Shown here: positions 53,449 to 64,000 of the stretch, in pieces | How positions within the stretch are numbered: the first letter of the stretch is position 1 | Layout: the number at the start of each line of letters is the position of its first letter | Source of the DNA: Eutreptiella sp. 'Long Island Sound 2002' | Lineage: Eukaryota > Euglenozoa > Euglenophyceae > Eutreptiales > Eutreptiaceae | Length of the DNA stretch: 64,000 nucleotides | Reading direction: 5' to 3' | Assembly: GCA_964036045.1 (NCBI GenBank) | Contig: OZ038383.1 | Span: 67,957,725-68,021,724 of the forward strand | Notes under the pieces: model-generated | Database searches by the model: none | The model's input: only the letters and a program-made list of their open reading frames with translations | Told to the model about the DNA's origin: nothing | Position numbers and translations under genes: made by a program

Positions 53449-54829
53449 TACCCCCAGGTATTCACTTCCCCCTAGTCAGATACGTACCCAAAACGGCAGG
53501 TCCTGGGCGCCACCGGAGCGTCCCCGTCAGAACCCCCCGGGGCAGGTCACCTGGAACCCCTTGTTCCGCAGCTTGCGGGCCATCCTCATGAAACGGCTTC
53601 CCTTCTTAGCGTTGCTGTCATCACTGCCTTCATGCTCAAGCTTAGCCCCTTGTCCTTGCTGGGCCTGCGTTTGTGAGCGTGTGGTCGGACCAGACTGTCC
53701 TCCAGAGGGCTCGGAGTTCCCCCCTGGATTAGGGTTGGGGCTGCCTCCGTTCTTGTCCGTGTTCTTGTTGTCCTTGCCTGGCTGGCGGTTAGCGCCTCCT
53801 CCTCGTCCACCTTGACTCTTGTCTTGCCCTTGTCCACGTCCTTTCGACTTGCCTTTGCCGGAGTCCTTGCCTTTGCCTTTGCTTCCACCCTTGCCAGAGC
53901 CTTTGCCAGGATCTTCCCCCTTCAGCTTCGCCGACAGGCGTTGCTTGTGTTAGCACTCATCCTCGTAGTGCTTCCTCTTCCCACAGAAGGCACAGGTGAT
54001 GGTACACCTGTAGTGATCCGGCAGCTGCTTCTTGGCGCCGGTGTTGGTCTCCTGCTGCTTCTCTTTGACTACGAAGCAGTCTCGCTGCTCGCAGTCATGG
54101 GCGTGCTGCAGGGGGCCCTGCTCGTCTCTGGCATCACACCAGAAGAGCTCCTTGACGTTTTCCATGATACAGCGTGTTTGGGGGTAGTCCCCTGCCCAGG
54201 TCTGGATCCTTGGTACCCTTTGCCATGGCCTCCAGAGCCTCCACCTCCAGGACGGTAGTTGTTCAGGTGCTGGTCGTTTTCTTTCTCCAGCGCCAGCTCC
54301 AGGAGTAGTACACATAGATCCTCGTAGCGGATGGATCTAGCCTTGCGCTCTGCCGTTGAACGGCACTCGTCCCACAGGTCTCGAGGGAGCTTAGCCACCA
54401 ACTAGAAAAGCAGGTCGTCGCTGCTGTGGGAACCGGGCGTCAATCGTCCAGCCCAGTGATCCAGGTCAGCCAACAGCTCAGAGACCCCACCATGTTTGGG
54501 GTTGTTGGGCAGCACAGCCAGGTTCTGGATCTCGGCCCTGATGGAGAGGTCGGTTTCATAGGTCGGGTACTGCCTCTCCAAGGCAACCAACACATCGGCA
54601 AAGGTGGCGGAATTAGTCACGATCTGTCCGACCTGCTTTTCCAGGGACTTGGTCTTGCAGCACTGCAGGAGCAGATCGCACTTGACCCGTCCACTAGCGT
54701 GGGTTTGGCCGGTCAATCAGAGAAACCGGCCAAAATTCTCAGCAAACTCGCTGAGGTCCTTGCCTGAGAACTCAGGCAGGTTCACCACGGTCTTTGAGGT
54801 GGCAATAGCCTTAGCCTCCTGAGACCTGC
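53449..54829 (-). pseudogene. gag: Element C: Gag capsid-like region and zinc knuckle
   Basis: Frame 54716-54402 (LTGQTHASGRVKCDLLL, YETDLSIRAEIQNLAVLP), stop, then LVAKLPRDLWDECRS...LEKENDQHLNNY (54401 onward), then frame 54315-53950 with ENVKELFWCDARDEQGPL and the knuckle CAFCGKRKHYEDEC (CX2CX4HX4C). After it comes a Lys/Gly/Asp-rich tail. Every part has a counterpart in E (7682-8345 and 15068-15389), which proves the common lineage. Frames change at least twice. Confidence 0.82.
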
Positions 54830-56020
54830 GTCCCTAAGGGCGTCGGGTCTTCCTCTTCTTCTTATTCTTCTTCCCACTTGGGTTCTCGGGGTCCTCCGGG
54901 TCTTCGTCCTCCTAGGGCGAAGCAGAAGTCATCGACGGCAGCTCATCATCGGAGGGGTCTCCGCCCACATCAGTAGAGCCATAGGGCTCCATGTCAACGA
55001 TTGCCCTCAAGGCTGTCAGCCCCAGCCGGTCCAGCTCGGCTCTCGTAGAATTTGCCACGTGGCTGTAGGGCGGCTGCGCCGTTCTTAGTACGAAAGGGCT
55101 TCTCGGTATCGCTGCAGGGGTCGGCATCGGTCGGCTCCTCAGGTTCCCCAGGGTGTTTGTCAGCCCTGCCACCAGGTGGTTGGCCTGTACTCGATGGGGT
55201 GACATTCCCACCGGGGTAGGTGACGCTTGGGGCGGTATCATCAGGGGCTCCAGTTTATCTCAAATCTCTTGAGTGAGGTCGCCAACAATTTTAGAGGTGG
55301 CTCCTCGGAGCACCTCGTTGATCTCCGATCGCGTCAGGGACCTGTTGGAGGATCTCCCCGATCCTCTACTCCTGCTCCCGCATGACTCAGTTCTTCTCCT
55401 CAACCCACTCAAGGTTGCATACCCAGGAACATCCACATAGGCTCCCGTAGCGGGTAGAGGATGGTAATAGTCAGCCGCATACCATCGCGGCGCAGAACTG
55501 GAGGTCACCGGCTCACTGGTAGTAGTTGCCCTAGGGAAAGGCAGTGGTAGGTGGGTTCACACCATAGGCAGGGTAGGTAGGCGGACCAGTAAAGCCTGTG
55601 CCCTCGGCCATAGGCGGGTTGGTTATGGGTGTGGATGTTGCAGCGGCTGGAGTGTGGAGTTGGGAGTGTGGTGGTTATAGGAGAGGGTGATGCGTGGACG
55701 CCAGAAGCGCTTGGTGCGCCTTCGAAGGTAGGATCATCCGTCGGGTTGTGCCCTTGATCTGCTCCTTCGTCTGCTATGCTTTCTCCAGCATCCTTCTCTC
55801 TCTCTCTCTTTCTCTTCACAGGATGAGTGTCCACCTCTTCGACTGAGGGGGCCCGGAAGGCCGACTGAAGTCCTTCCAACGGATCCTCCGCCATGTCCAC
55901 TGGCACATGTAAGGGCTCCGAAGGTACAGCGCTAGGTCCAGGTCCAGGTTCACCAGGTGCTCGCATTGCTGGTGCCTCAGGCGCCGTCTTCACGTCGGTG
56001 TCCTCTTTCTTGGTGTCCAT
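54830..56020 (-). pseudogene. gag: Element C: Gag N-terminal region
   Basis: Starts at the ATG of MDTKKEDTDVKTAPEAP (56020), about 90 nt after the primer site. The N-terminus is Pro/Glu-rich with a basic cluster (KRKRERE); the frame ends at 55505. A second frame (55508-55260) has an Arg/Ser-rich helix (LTRSEINEVLRG), and after TGA a third stretch (55241-54912) carries NSTRAELDRLGLTALRAIVDMEP and an acidic end. It is mostly low complexity; function inferred from position only. Confidence 0.6.
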
Positions 56021-56109
56021 CTTCGTCCGCCCTTCTTGCTTATTTATGACTGATCTCGGCGCACTGCATGTACGGCACGGGGTTGCTGCCGGTACGCAGA
56101 GACAGTCTG

Positions 56110-56122
56110 CCTCTTGCTACCA
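56110..56122 (-). promoter_or_regulatory. Element C primer-binding site, tRNA-iMet type
   Basis: On the minus strand TGGTAGCAAGAGG follows the 5' LTR; it equals the iMet-type site of D with one extra A. It contrasts with the self-priming site of A and B. Confidence 0.6.
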
Positions 56123-56912
56123 GAAGGTTTTATAGTGATTTTCAACACTGTGAGTTGGTTGTGCCTCTCCTGCTGCTTGCTGCTGGTGTAGGGCTTCCTG
56201 CTGCTTGTTTTTGATGAGGAAAATGTTTCATTTGTTGAAATACAACCAATCCAGGATAACCCAAGCCAGAGATAAGCAAGTAGAAGAGAATCAGGATGAA
56301 AGCATGCAGGGCTGCAGTGTCAACGGTGAAAGATGTAAGAATAATCACAGAAACTGCAACTCAGGGCAAATCGGATTGCATATTCAAAAAAAAAGTTTAA
56401 ATGTTTTGGAAAAAGAGTTGGAAAACTGCTCCATAGTCACTCAATCTCCATAGTGCCATCTCAGGAGATGTGCACTCGTTGTTTTGGGTCCCATATGTGC
56501 TGAGGTGGCAGGGCATGTGGCGATGAGGTCACTGCCATGTCACATGGGATCTTCCTACTTAGCTAGGCTGACCGAGAATTGAACCCAGGACCTCTCAAAA
56601 AGAGGTGCCCGGCCCCCTAGGGTGCATACCACTAGGATAGCTAAGAATTCATGAGAAAAGATAGATAAATTCATAGGCTCTGCCCTGGATATGTCAGTTC
56701 TCAGTAAACTCTGGAAAAGATGAATAGCCTCACATTGATAGGGGATTAAGGGGTCCACTCCATATCCTGATTTAGTGTTTGGTTCCATAGGTCAAAATGT
56801 GTTATCACCACTTTTGGTACGGCCAATACTAAGATAGAAATGCCTGTGTGCTTAGAGCACCTCTAATACAGCTAAAGTATACCCTAAAGCATTGGAAAAG
56901 CACTTTTTCTTA
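56123..56912 (-). repeat. Element C 5' LTR
   Basis: Partner of 45626-46414, 790 bp. On the minus strand it begins TAAGAAAAAGTG and ends ATAAAACCTTC before the primer site. TATAAAAC at its end could be a TATA box, but so near the end it is unlikely to drive the element. Confidence 0.88.
56558..56645 (-). ncRNA. tRNA-like block in C 5' LTR
   Basis: Second copy of the block at 46060-46147, with the same CTTAGCTA/TAGCTAAG ends, A box, anticodon-arm-like stem-loop and B box. The T-arm 3' strand has one change (CTCGG for CCCGG), which breaks a pair. Confidence 0.6.
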
Positions 56913-58758
56913 CTCCGCCTCCCGACAGGCAAGAATGCATGAGACCTTGGCCACGTTCGACCTCACGGTTGTGTATGTTCCTGGCAAGGACAACACCGTG
57001 GCGGACTGTCTGAGTAGGTGGGCCTGCCCCGCCAGATAGGGCATGACAGATGTCTCTGCCCATGGCGATGGAGCTGAGACTGCTGAGGCCAAGAGGATCA
57101 TAGAAATGGAGCACCTGATTGAGGAGGAGGGTGTTAAATGCTTCGTTGTCATGGCTGCAGATGCCCCCCTCGGAACCAGGATGGGCAGAGCGGTCAGAGT
57201 ACTCGCCCCTGTGGGAGCTGAGTCCGACAAGCACCTCTCCCCTGAATTTTGCCTCCAGAACGACTGGACCGACGACTACGCCAAGTCTGAGGCCTTTGAG
57301 GCCGAATATAGGGCTGTGACCGACCGTGATGACGGGCAGAAGTGGCCAAAGGGGCTGACTGAGGAGGATGGCAACCTCTACCAGAATGGTAAGCTGCTGG
57401 TCCCAGAGTCCCGAGTTCTCGAGCTGTGTGAGGCTTGGCACCACCACATGATGCACCCAGGGGTCAAGAAGCAAGCCCTGGACATGCAGCGCCGGTTTGA
57501 GATGGACCAGATCCGTCTCTACAACGCCATCAAGAAGGTCAGGAAGGGTTGCTCAGTCTGTCAGGCCTGCAATCCCGACAACCGGAACGTCAAAGGGGAA
57601 GCCCAATGGACTCCGGTGCCTGACCAGCCCATGCAGAGCGTGCCCATGGACGTCTTCTCCATGCCCGAGGTTCACATAGGCAAGGAGACCTTTGACTGTG
57701 TGGTCCTTTGTGTGGACCGCCACAGCGGCTACGTAGTAGCCGTTCCAGCACGCAAAAGGGGGTTGCTTGCCAAGGAAGTGGCAGTCATGATGATTTGTCA
57801 TTCGCTGACCGTCTTTGACATCCCCCGGACCATTTGCAGTGACCAGGGGCCCCAGTTTACTGGTGGCTGGTTCAAGACCATGTGTTCCCTCATGGGAATA
57901 CGTCATGCCAAGAGCGTCGCCTATCTCAGCCGGTCCAATGGCTGGGCTGAAGTGGCTGGAAGGCAGCTGTTCGAGAAGCTACGCAAGATTCACATCACCA
58001 ATCCACGTCGGCACTGGTTTGAGGGGATGTGGCCCGCTCTGAAGGCCCATCATGACACCCCGTCTCCGGGTGGCTTGTCCCCTCACCAGATTCTGTTCGG
58101 CAGGGACCTCCTTGGTCGGGTACTTCCCTTGTCTGGTGATGGTATGGCCATGGACGCGAAGGAATTCCTCGCGCGGCAAGATGCAACGGCGCGGGACATC
58201 CGCCAGCAGCTCGAGAAGGAGCATGCTGAGCGTCAGAAGTCCGCCCCGAGCTGGACAGCGCAAAAGTTCAGGGTGGGAGACCCGGTGTGGGTGATCAGAC
58301 CCCACCCTATGGGCACCCACCGCATGAAAACCTGGTTCACACCCGGAGAGGTGGTCCGCAGGATTGGTGAGGACACCTACCGCATCAAGGTGGGTCACGG
58401 ACAGTTCCGGGAGCGCCAGGAGAGTCAGCTCCGTGTGCGGGAACCCGACCCCCGTTGCCAACATGTGTCCCTGGACTATGCCGCACATGAGGCTGATTCG
58501 GATGACGATGCTGAGCAGGACGACTATACCGTCGAGAAGATCCTGGCCCAGCGTCCGAACGCCTCAGCACCCGGAGGCCTGGAGTTCAAGGTTCGTTGGC
58601 GAGGCTATGGGCCGTCCCACAACACCTGAGAGCTCGTCTCCTTATTCCTGCCGCGGATTAATACCCCCTTCATGGACTTCATCCGCAAGCACAAGACCAA
58701 ACTCCCTGTCTCGGACTTGGCAGCACTCACCCGGGCGATTGCAGCCAGGGGCGCCTGA
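56913..58758 (+). pseudogene. pol: Element A: integrase with chromodomain
   Basis: Resumes A after C with RQARMHETLATFDLTVVYVPGKDN (RNase H end, quoted in part), TAG at 57037-57039 where B has AAG, then 528 codons. Zinc region HHHMMHPG...CSVCQAC; core with Asp203 (PMDVFSMPE), Asp267 (TICSDQGPQF) and Glu303 (SNGWAEVAG), numbered from 57043; C-terminal DPVWVIRPHP and WFTPGEVVRRIGEDTYRI; chromodomain DDYTVEKILAQRPNA...EFKVRWRGYGPSHNT. TGA at 58627-58629 replaces the TGG of the TWEP block, and reading goes on to a TGA at 58756-58758 that B shares. Confidence 0.9.
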
Positions 58759-60196
58759 TCACCGCCCTGAGCTCTCCCCTGATGCAGTTTGAGCACTTGT
58801 TTGGTCGACGGATTGTCCCTCACTTGCTTGCTCTCTTCCATCTTCAGGTGACATGCCATCTGAGTGGCCATATAGCCCCCCCTGCTGAATCCAGGGGAGG
58901 ATGGCCCCTCTCTTCCACTCCTATTTGCCACTCCCCGCCTGCTGAATCCTTGGGAAACCAGGCAGGGCGACTGACCTTGACACTTCCTGAGCGCTTAGGG
59001 CCTTGAAGCCCATACGACGTTGCGCAACGGATGCCGCTGTCATTGGCATTGCGATCTTTGGGTGTGTGGTCTGGTCCCATGGCACTTGCGGGATTGAGAC
59101 CAGTCTACGTGTGTCTGCAGACTATATATGGCCTGGACTCAGGCGTTTTTCTGTCCGACCTCATGCATATTCCTTATCCTGACCGGGGCGTGGTTTGATG
59201 CTCTATCCAGAGTGTGTTTACACGCCTATTACCCCGCTTATTGCTTATTTTTCTGTTCTCCAGGATATGTGCATCTGTATGTTGAGTGTTAATGGCCCAT
59301 TACTGAATCGCATACCAAGGCGCCCTGAGTCGCCGTGTACATGCTCCTACATAAGGTCCAGCCTGGACCAGTACCTAAGTACGGATTCTGAGTGCCCGTG
59401 ATACCGTGTGCCCTAGTGGCTGTGATGTGCTGAGGTCCTGATGGCGCCAGGCGGGAAGCCCAGTTGCCTGACTACACTCCCAGCGGTCCGCCACTGTCAG
59501 TCCCAGTGTGAGCCTACCGACTCGCAGACGCACTTCCAGTCGGGTGGCGACCTCGGGTGTCCTGACCTCGGTCAGTCTGCCTTGGAAACTGGTGGTTTGA
59601 GGAGTCGACGCCTCCGCCGAGACTGCATGGGGACTCCCCCATGCATGGCCTTCGTGGTAATGGGGCGAGGGAAAAGACTGCCTTGATGCCCGATCCCTTA
59701 TGGAGGAGCTAGTTCGGCTTTACCACTCTGGACTCGCGTCGTGGATATGGACATGGTGCGCCCAAGGAAGGACCCGTGGGGACTCTCCCCCAGCCTGCGG
59801 CCTTGGGAGGCCTTGGGTAGCCTGATGGATCTTTGTGGTCGCTTTCGACCTGTGGGACCACCTCGGTCGTCGTGTGACGCCTATGTTGGCCGTGTATGCC
59901 ACTACCACTGTGGTGGTGACCGTTGCAGCCGGCACCCGGTGCGCCTGGTATGGGTGAACGGGTCCTTTGGATGCCGAACAATCGCCGCCAGGACCTGGGA
60001 CTTGATACTTGATACTATACTTGCGGTTACTAACAACTACAGCACCGTACCTGTCTTACTGTGAGATTGTAATGGGCAGCCTAACCCGCGAACCGGCCTG
60101 AAGTGATGATGTGACGCCCCCCCCCCTCTTCAGGGAATGGTCCTGGGTACCCAGTGCCATGCTTGGGTGTTAACGAGCCCCCCCCAGGGTTTGCTC
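58759..60196 (+). other. Element A 3' region after pol, with two conserved small frames
   Basis: About 1.4 kb, the counterpart of 23203-24681. 59441-59686 (81 aa) and 59741-60064 (107 aa) lie in one frame separated by a TGA, exactly as in B, and keep CEPTDSQT, GRGKR, VRPRKDPWGLSP and YVGRVCHYHCGGDRC. The remainder shows no feature. Confidence 0.4.
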
Positions 60197-60208
60197 TAAG
60201 GAGGGGGG
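60197..60208 (+). promoter_or_regulatory. Element A polypurine tract
   Basis: TAAGGAGGGGGG directly before the 3' LTR, the same as in B. Confidence 0.7.
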
Positions 60209-63200
60209 TGAAGCGGTACCCAGAACCTATGGCCCATGGCTCGGAGGCCTGTGAGCCGTCACACCCGTGTGGAAGCCGTTGACACCGGCTGTCAGCGGGA
60301 TATCCCTGTTCCCTAATCCGCGAAATCTGGAATCCGATTTACAACCAATAAATCGATGTAGAATTAACATAATTTCATTGTCTTTGGCGATTTTCGGTCG
60401 GAAATCGGTGAAATACCCGATTTCTACCGCGATTTCCAATTGTCGTGAAATCGCCGCCTGTTGTCGCCTGTGCGCGGGCTTTGGTCGCTTCTCCGTGGCG
60501 AGTTTTGTGAGGGATTTTTCTCCAGTACCTCTGAGGTGCTAACAGAACGTAAGTGCTGGATCTAGAGGATTTTTCTTGTACTTTCATCTGGTGTGTTCAC
60601 CAGAATTTTTTGTCGTTGCGTATGAGAGAAAATCAGCACGCAAGCTTTTCCGTCAATCGCTCGAACTCATGGTTCTCAAGTACCATGAGTTCGGACGGAA
60701 CCCTGCATTCCCCCCCTTTGCTCCTGATTCATGCCCCTTTCACATGGGCATATCACTTTGAATAGGGAAGAGGGCAATAGGGATGTTTTAGGCAGCCTAT
60801 GGGTTTCGTAAACCCTAGTCGTTTACGTGCGCAAACGCTAACTTTGTGGGCTTGTGAGCATGAATGTTAAGAGTCGAACACAATGCTCACAAGACGTAGA
60901 GGCCCTAGGAAATTTTTGATTTTTGAACCAACTCAACGATGGCTCCACGCAATTCAATGCGTACGAAAACTCACTTTTTGAAAAAGGGCAATCTTTGGTC
61001 GAAGATTAGGCCAAAATGGCCAAACCCCCGAGGCTCGTGCTCGGGGCCTACAGGGAGCTGAGCCTTGAATCAAGGCAATATCTAAAGTAGAGACCACAAA
61101 GGACATCGTGGATGACTTGGTTGATTTTTACAACCTTGTCTTCTATTTTATATAATGTCGCCTTGTCATACTGCCATACTGCCTCTTTGCACACGCGCTC
61201 ATATGCAAGCACTAGTGACATGAGTGGGCAGAGACGATCTAACCCTAGTGGGCATATTTGAAGGCACCTACTATGGGTCTACTCCAAAGTTGTTTGCTCA
61301 TACTTTTGCTCCTCAATGACCAAAAGATATGTACATACCAATATCGCCGAGATATGCATTTTTTCCCATAAATAGTCTGCTTCAAGGACTGAGGTGTTAA
61401 AAATGTTTCCATTATGCTTTGAACCTCAACCCTGGTTGCAAAAAGCCAAGCAAAGCTTCAGTTTGCATCCATGCAAAAGCCCGAGGCTCCACTGTCTCGT
61501 GATACGGAGATACGATTTTTCGTGTGACCACTTTTGGGTGAATTTTGGCCGTTTTGCCCAGAATGGCCACAACCCCCTTCTCCCCCTGATTTCACCGCCG
61601 AGGTTGTGTGCGCCACTTGCTCAAGAGTAAAGGCGATTCGAAGAGGGCACATAAACCCGCATCGAATGGGGTGTTTCCCCATGTGGCCTCTCCTCTTGAA
61701 GGGAGAGTGGTGAGTCACTGAATTTCGGGTATGTTGCCATTCTGCCCCATTTGTGTGTCACTTTCCCTCCAATGGGGAAAATGGCTAGAGGCGACCACGA
61801 AGGTTGGCAAGCAGCATTAAATCGGGACCTAAGTCCCATGTGTCTACAGCATCTTTGGTTGAAAGGATCCTCGCCATGGCCATCGAGATATGGAATCATG
61901 AGTGCGGGCCATTTTGGCCAAATTTCCCTGTTTTTGCGATTGTGTACCACATTGGAACTACCATATCTCCGTGGGGCACGGAATCTAGCCAGAAATGAGT
62001 GACAAATATTGTAGCATATGACCAAGGGTTTGACACCATTGAGTTTCGTATCTCTTCCTCTGGCTCATCTGGAGTTGTTCAACTTTTGGTGCGATCCATG
62101 ATCTCCCCCGTTGCACCGCATGCTGCTTTCTGCCCCATCCGCATGTTCATCCCCTCGATGAACAGCAAGCGGCAAGTGTGACAGCAAGCCATAACCCAGG
62201 GCATGTAACCAAAGGGGATATCAAGGGTTGTGAATCAAGTCTTTGCGCGTCAATATCGCCAGGGTATCCTACCCTGGACGGTCGACTGAGACAACCGATT
62301 TTGCCATTTTGGCAGTTGTGGACCCAATTTGGATTGTCACCACGGCGGGTGGCAGGGGGATCTTTGAGAGCTGAATGCGTGGGAGTCTCCGTTGGACTCC
62401 TAGTGGATGGCGTGTGGAATGGCGAATCTGATCCCCAAGCTGGCGTGGAGATATATTATTGAGGACACCCCCAATTTTGGCTCATTTTGAGCAGCCAAAA
62501 TGACCCCATTTTGGGACCCCAATTTCACCCCCCGTGGGGTCAGTTGGCGGCCCCATATCTCTATGCCCATGAAAGGTCCGGACTCAATTTCAAGTTGTAC
62601 ACTCAGGTGAAGTTCCTAGAAACTGCCTCCTTCCCTGTGAGCCCTTGGCCTTGCCCTGGCCGGGCGAGCCATGCGTTGGAATGACGCCAATTTTCGTAAT
62701 TTTGGCATCATGACCCCACTTGAGGAACCCGTGGTGCCCTGGTGCCGGGACGTCAGAGGGAACCAGGTTGGGTGAGGGCTCCAGAGAGTTTCTACTCGAA
62801 GGTCATAGGGTCATTTGTTCTGTCCCTATCTCTGGCGGGTCCGGACGAGGGGTCAATTTCGGAGTTTTTCGAGCTAATGTCAGTTTGGGCTGAAACAGCC
62901 CATTTTCAGCTACCAACTCCTAGGGGATAATGGCGGGGCCTTATGTCTGGCCCAAAATGGAGTTGGGACCGGTCGTTGAGGGAGCATGGGGAGCTACTGT
63001 CGGTTGGCCTTGGAGTATCTGGGTTCTGAGGAACTCGCCTGTGGCTGGGCGGGACACCCCCCCCTATTGGCAGGGTTCCAGGGTCCGGACTGAGTAGCGC
63101 ATGGGTTGTGTTTGAGCCTCCGCCCCTGCCAGCCACTGCAAGGGTCCGATCCGGGATTGGGAGATGAGTTTGGATTGAGTGTCTATTGTCCTGTGATGCC

Positions 63201-63417
63201 CTTACCTCTGTCCAGTCTTAACCCCATGTGTACATATCCTGATGTGTTGCTGTACATACTTTTGTTCCCTTGTTTCAGAGTGGCAAGGATCCTGAAACGC
63301 TTTGTCACATGACACAAGCATGAGCATGCCCTTGTGAGTGCAGTGCTTTGCCTGCCTGCTACCTTGTGCGTGTCTGCCGCAGCGTCCCGTGGCCAGGCCC
63401 CCCACGGGAACGCGTCA
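60209..63417 (+). repeat. Element A 3' LTR (3,209 bp)
   Basis: TGAAGCGGTACC...GGGAACGCGTCA, partner of 15606-18796. The self-primer site is conserved at 63293-63303. CTGG of the target duplication follows at 63418-63421. Confidence 0.93.
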
Positions 63418-64000
63418 CTGGTGGCGCCGACAGGGCAGGGAGAACGCCAAGAAGCGTCGCCACAACTGGCACTTTAAGTGCCTGCAGGCTGCTGGGGTTG
63501 AAGTGAAGTTCCCTGAAGAGGGATAGGGGGGCTGCTTCGACGATGAGGATTTGGTTTTCTGGATCACCGTGAAAATTGGTGATCAGCTTTACAAGGCGGT
63601 CTTGGAGACCGGCCCCACATTTTCAATCGTGCCCCGACGACTGCTAAAGCAAGCCAACATCCGGAAAACCAAGACCTTTGCAATAAAGGGTGGTGATGGT
63701 GTTACCATCCATTCACTGGGGGGAGTCGATGTGACGGTATGCCTAGGCGATGAAGAAGTGACTCAGCACTGCAAAGTGCTTGACGCCGACGCCTTTGAAA
63801 TTGTCATAGGCACAGATTTCCTGCATTGTAACCCCCAGGTGAAACTGTTGTCTTTGCAACGTCCCTATGCCCTTCACTGCGACTTTGGCAGTGGCTTTTT
63901 CTCTGTCCCTTTGGAGCGGTCAGGACGCAAAGAATCCGGTCCACGCTACGTGAACTGTTCTTATGCAACTGAAAACTATCAGTTGGTGAAGCCCGTCCTG
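63418..64000 (+). pseudogene. pol: Element E: end of Gag and start of protease (runs off the window)
   Basis: E resumes after A. RENAKKRRHNWHFKCLQAAG matches the C segment before its protease (NAKKGSRFMRMARKLRNKG). After TAG at 63524-63526 the frame is open to the window end: VFWITVKIGDQLYKAVLETG, IVIGTDFLHCNPQVKLLSL, HCDFGSGFFSVPLERS, all aligned with the C protease. The active-site Asp-Thr-Gly is Glu-Thr-Gly here (GAG at about 63607), which should inactivate the enzyme. RT and integrase of E would lie to the right. Confidence 0.82.

Larger units (their letters stand above)
45616..56912 (-). mobile_element. Element C: chromodomain gypsy retrotransposon inserted in A Pol
   Basis: A minus-strand element of about 11.3 kb with ~790-bp LTRs (5' at 56123-56912, 3' at 45626-46414). 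Order on the minus strand: 5' LTR, tRNA-type primer site, Gag with CCHC knuckle, protease, spacer, RT, RNase H, integrase with chromodomain, long 3' non-coding region, 3' LTR. The insertion lies between the codons for HKEHVD and RQARMHE of A. Flanks CTCT and CTCC could be a 4-bp duplication with one change; exact ends are uncertain by about 10 bp. Its proteins belong to the same lineage as E, not to A/B. Confidence 0.9.
15606..63417 (+). mobile_element. Element A: chromodomain Ty3/gypsy retrotransposon with 3.2-kb LTRs, host of B and C
   Basis: Bounded by two plus-strand LTRs (15606-18796 and 60209-63417), each running TGAAGCGGTACC...GGGAACGCGTCA. CTGG is duplicated at 15602-15605 and 63418-63421. 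The internal order is leader, Gag, protease, RT, RNase H, integrase with chromodomain, 3' region, polypurine tract. Protease-RT-RNase H-integrase is the Ty3/gypsy order and the chromodomain marks a chromovirus. Two further elements sit inside it: B in Gag (20225-39287) and C between RNase H and integrase (about 45616-56912). Without them A would be about 17.5 kb. Many stops make it defective. Confidence 0.93.

Noticed and set aside
15606-63417. B and A as one inverted-repeat (foldback) element, because their LTRs are in opposite orientation
   Set aside because: Each LTR pair has its own target duplication, the coding strands match two complete elements, and rejoining the flanks of B restores A Gag.

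Overview
This is a eukaryotic, transposon-saturated window with no convincing host gene. Nearly all of the 64 kb can be explained as retroelements nested inside one another, decayed by in-frame stops and frameshifts, plus one minisatellite array. The host is not identifiable from the sequence. Chromodomain Ty3/gypsy elements, a Penelope-like element and a primer-binding site complementary to an initiator-Met-type tRNA fit many protists, algae and invertebrates. I name the elements E, A, B, C, D, PLE and TIR-1 for this report.

Layout. 1-5673: two ~650-bp direct repeats (1-659, 5025-5673) flank an array of about 54 copies of a 65-bp unit (about 770-4320); this may be a non-autonomous LTR element. 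5674-15605 and 63418-64000: element E, an old Ty3/gypsy gag and protease split by three insertions. These are TIR-1 (6470-7681, 5-bp TSD), the Penelope-like element (8346-15067, ~466-bp direct terminal repeats, a GIY-YIG endonuclease placed before the reverse transcriptase), and the 47.8-kb composite A (15606-63417, 4-bp TSD CTGG).

A is a plus-strand chromodomain gypsy element with ~3.2-kb LTRs. Its gag is split by B, a minus-strand relative (20225-39287, ~3-kb LTRs). B's gag is in turn split by D (31465-33419, 5-bp TSD ATTGG), a 2-kb deletion derivative whose 269-bp LTRs differ at only three sites. A's pol is split after RNase H by C (about 45616-56912, minus strand), a different gypsy lineage related to E. 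Insertion order read from nesting and LTR divergence is E, then A, then B and C, then D.

Most notable points: (1) A and B carry, at the first base after the 5' LTR, an 11-nt site exactly complementary to an 11-nt site inside all four of their LTRs. This is the Tf1/sushi self-priming arrangement, whereas C and D use an initiator-Met-type tRNA site. (2) The Penelope-like element has permuted EN-RT order and a YxDN catalytic motif. (3) A and B LTRs share both ends but have unrelated middles of roughly 1.6-1.8 kb. (4) Both LTRs of C contain an 88-nt tRNA-like block with pol III A and B boxes. (5) TIR-1 carries three copies of a GC-rich palindrome.
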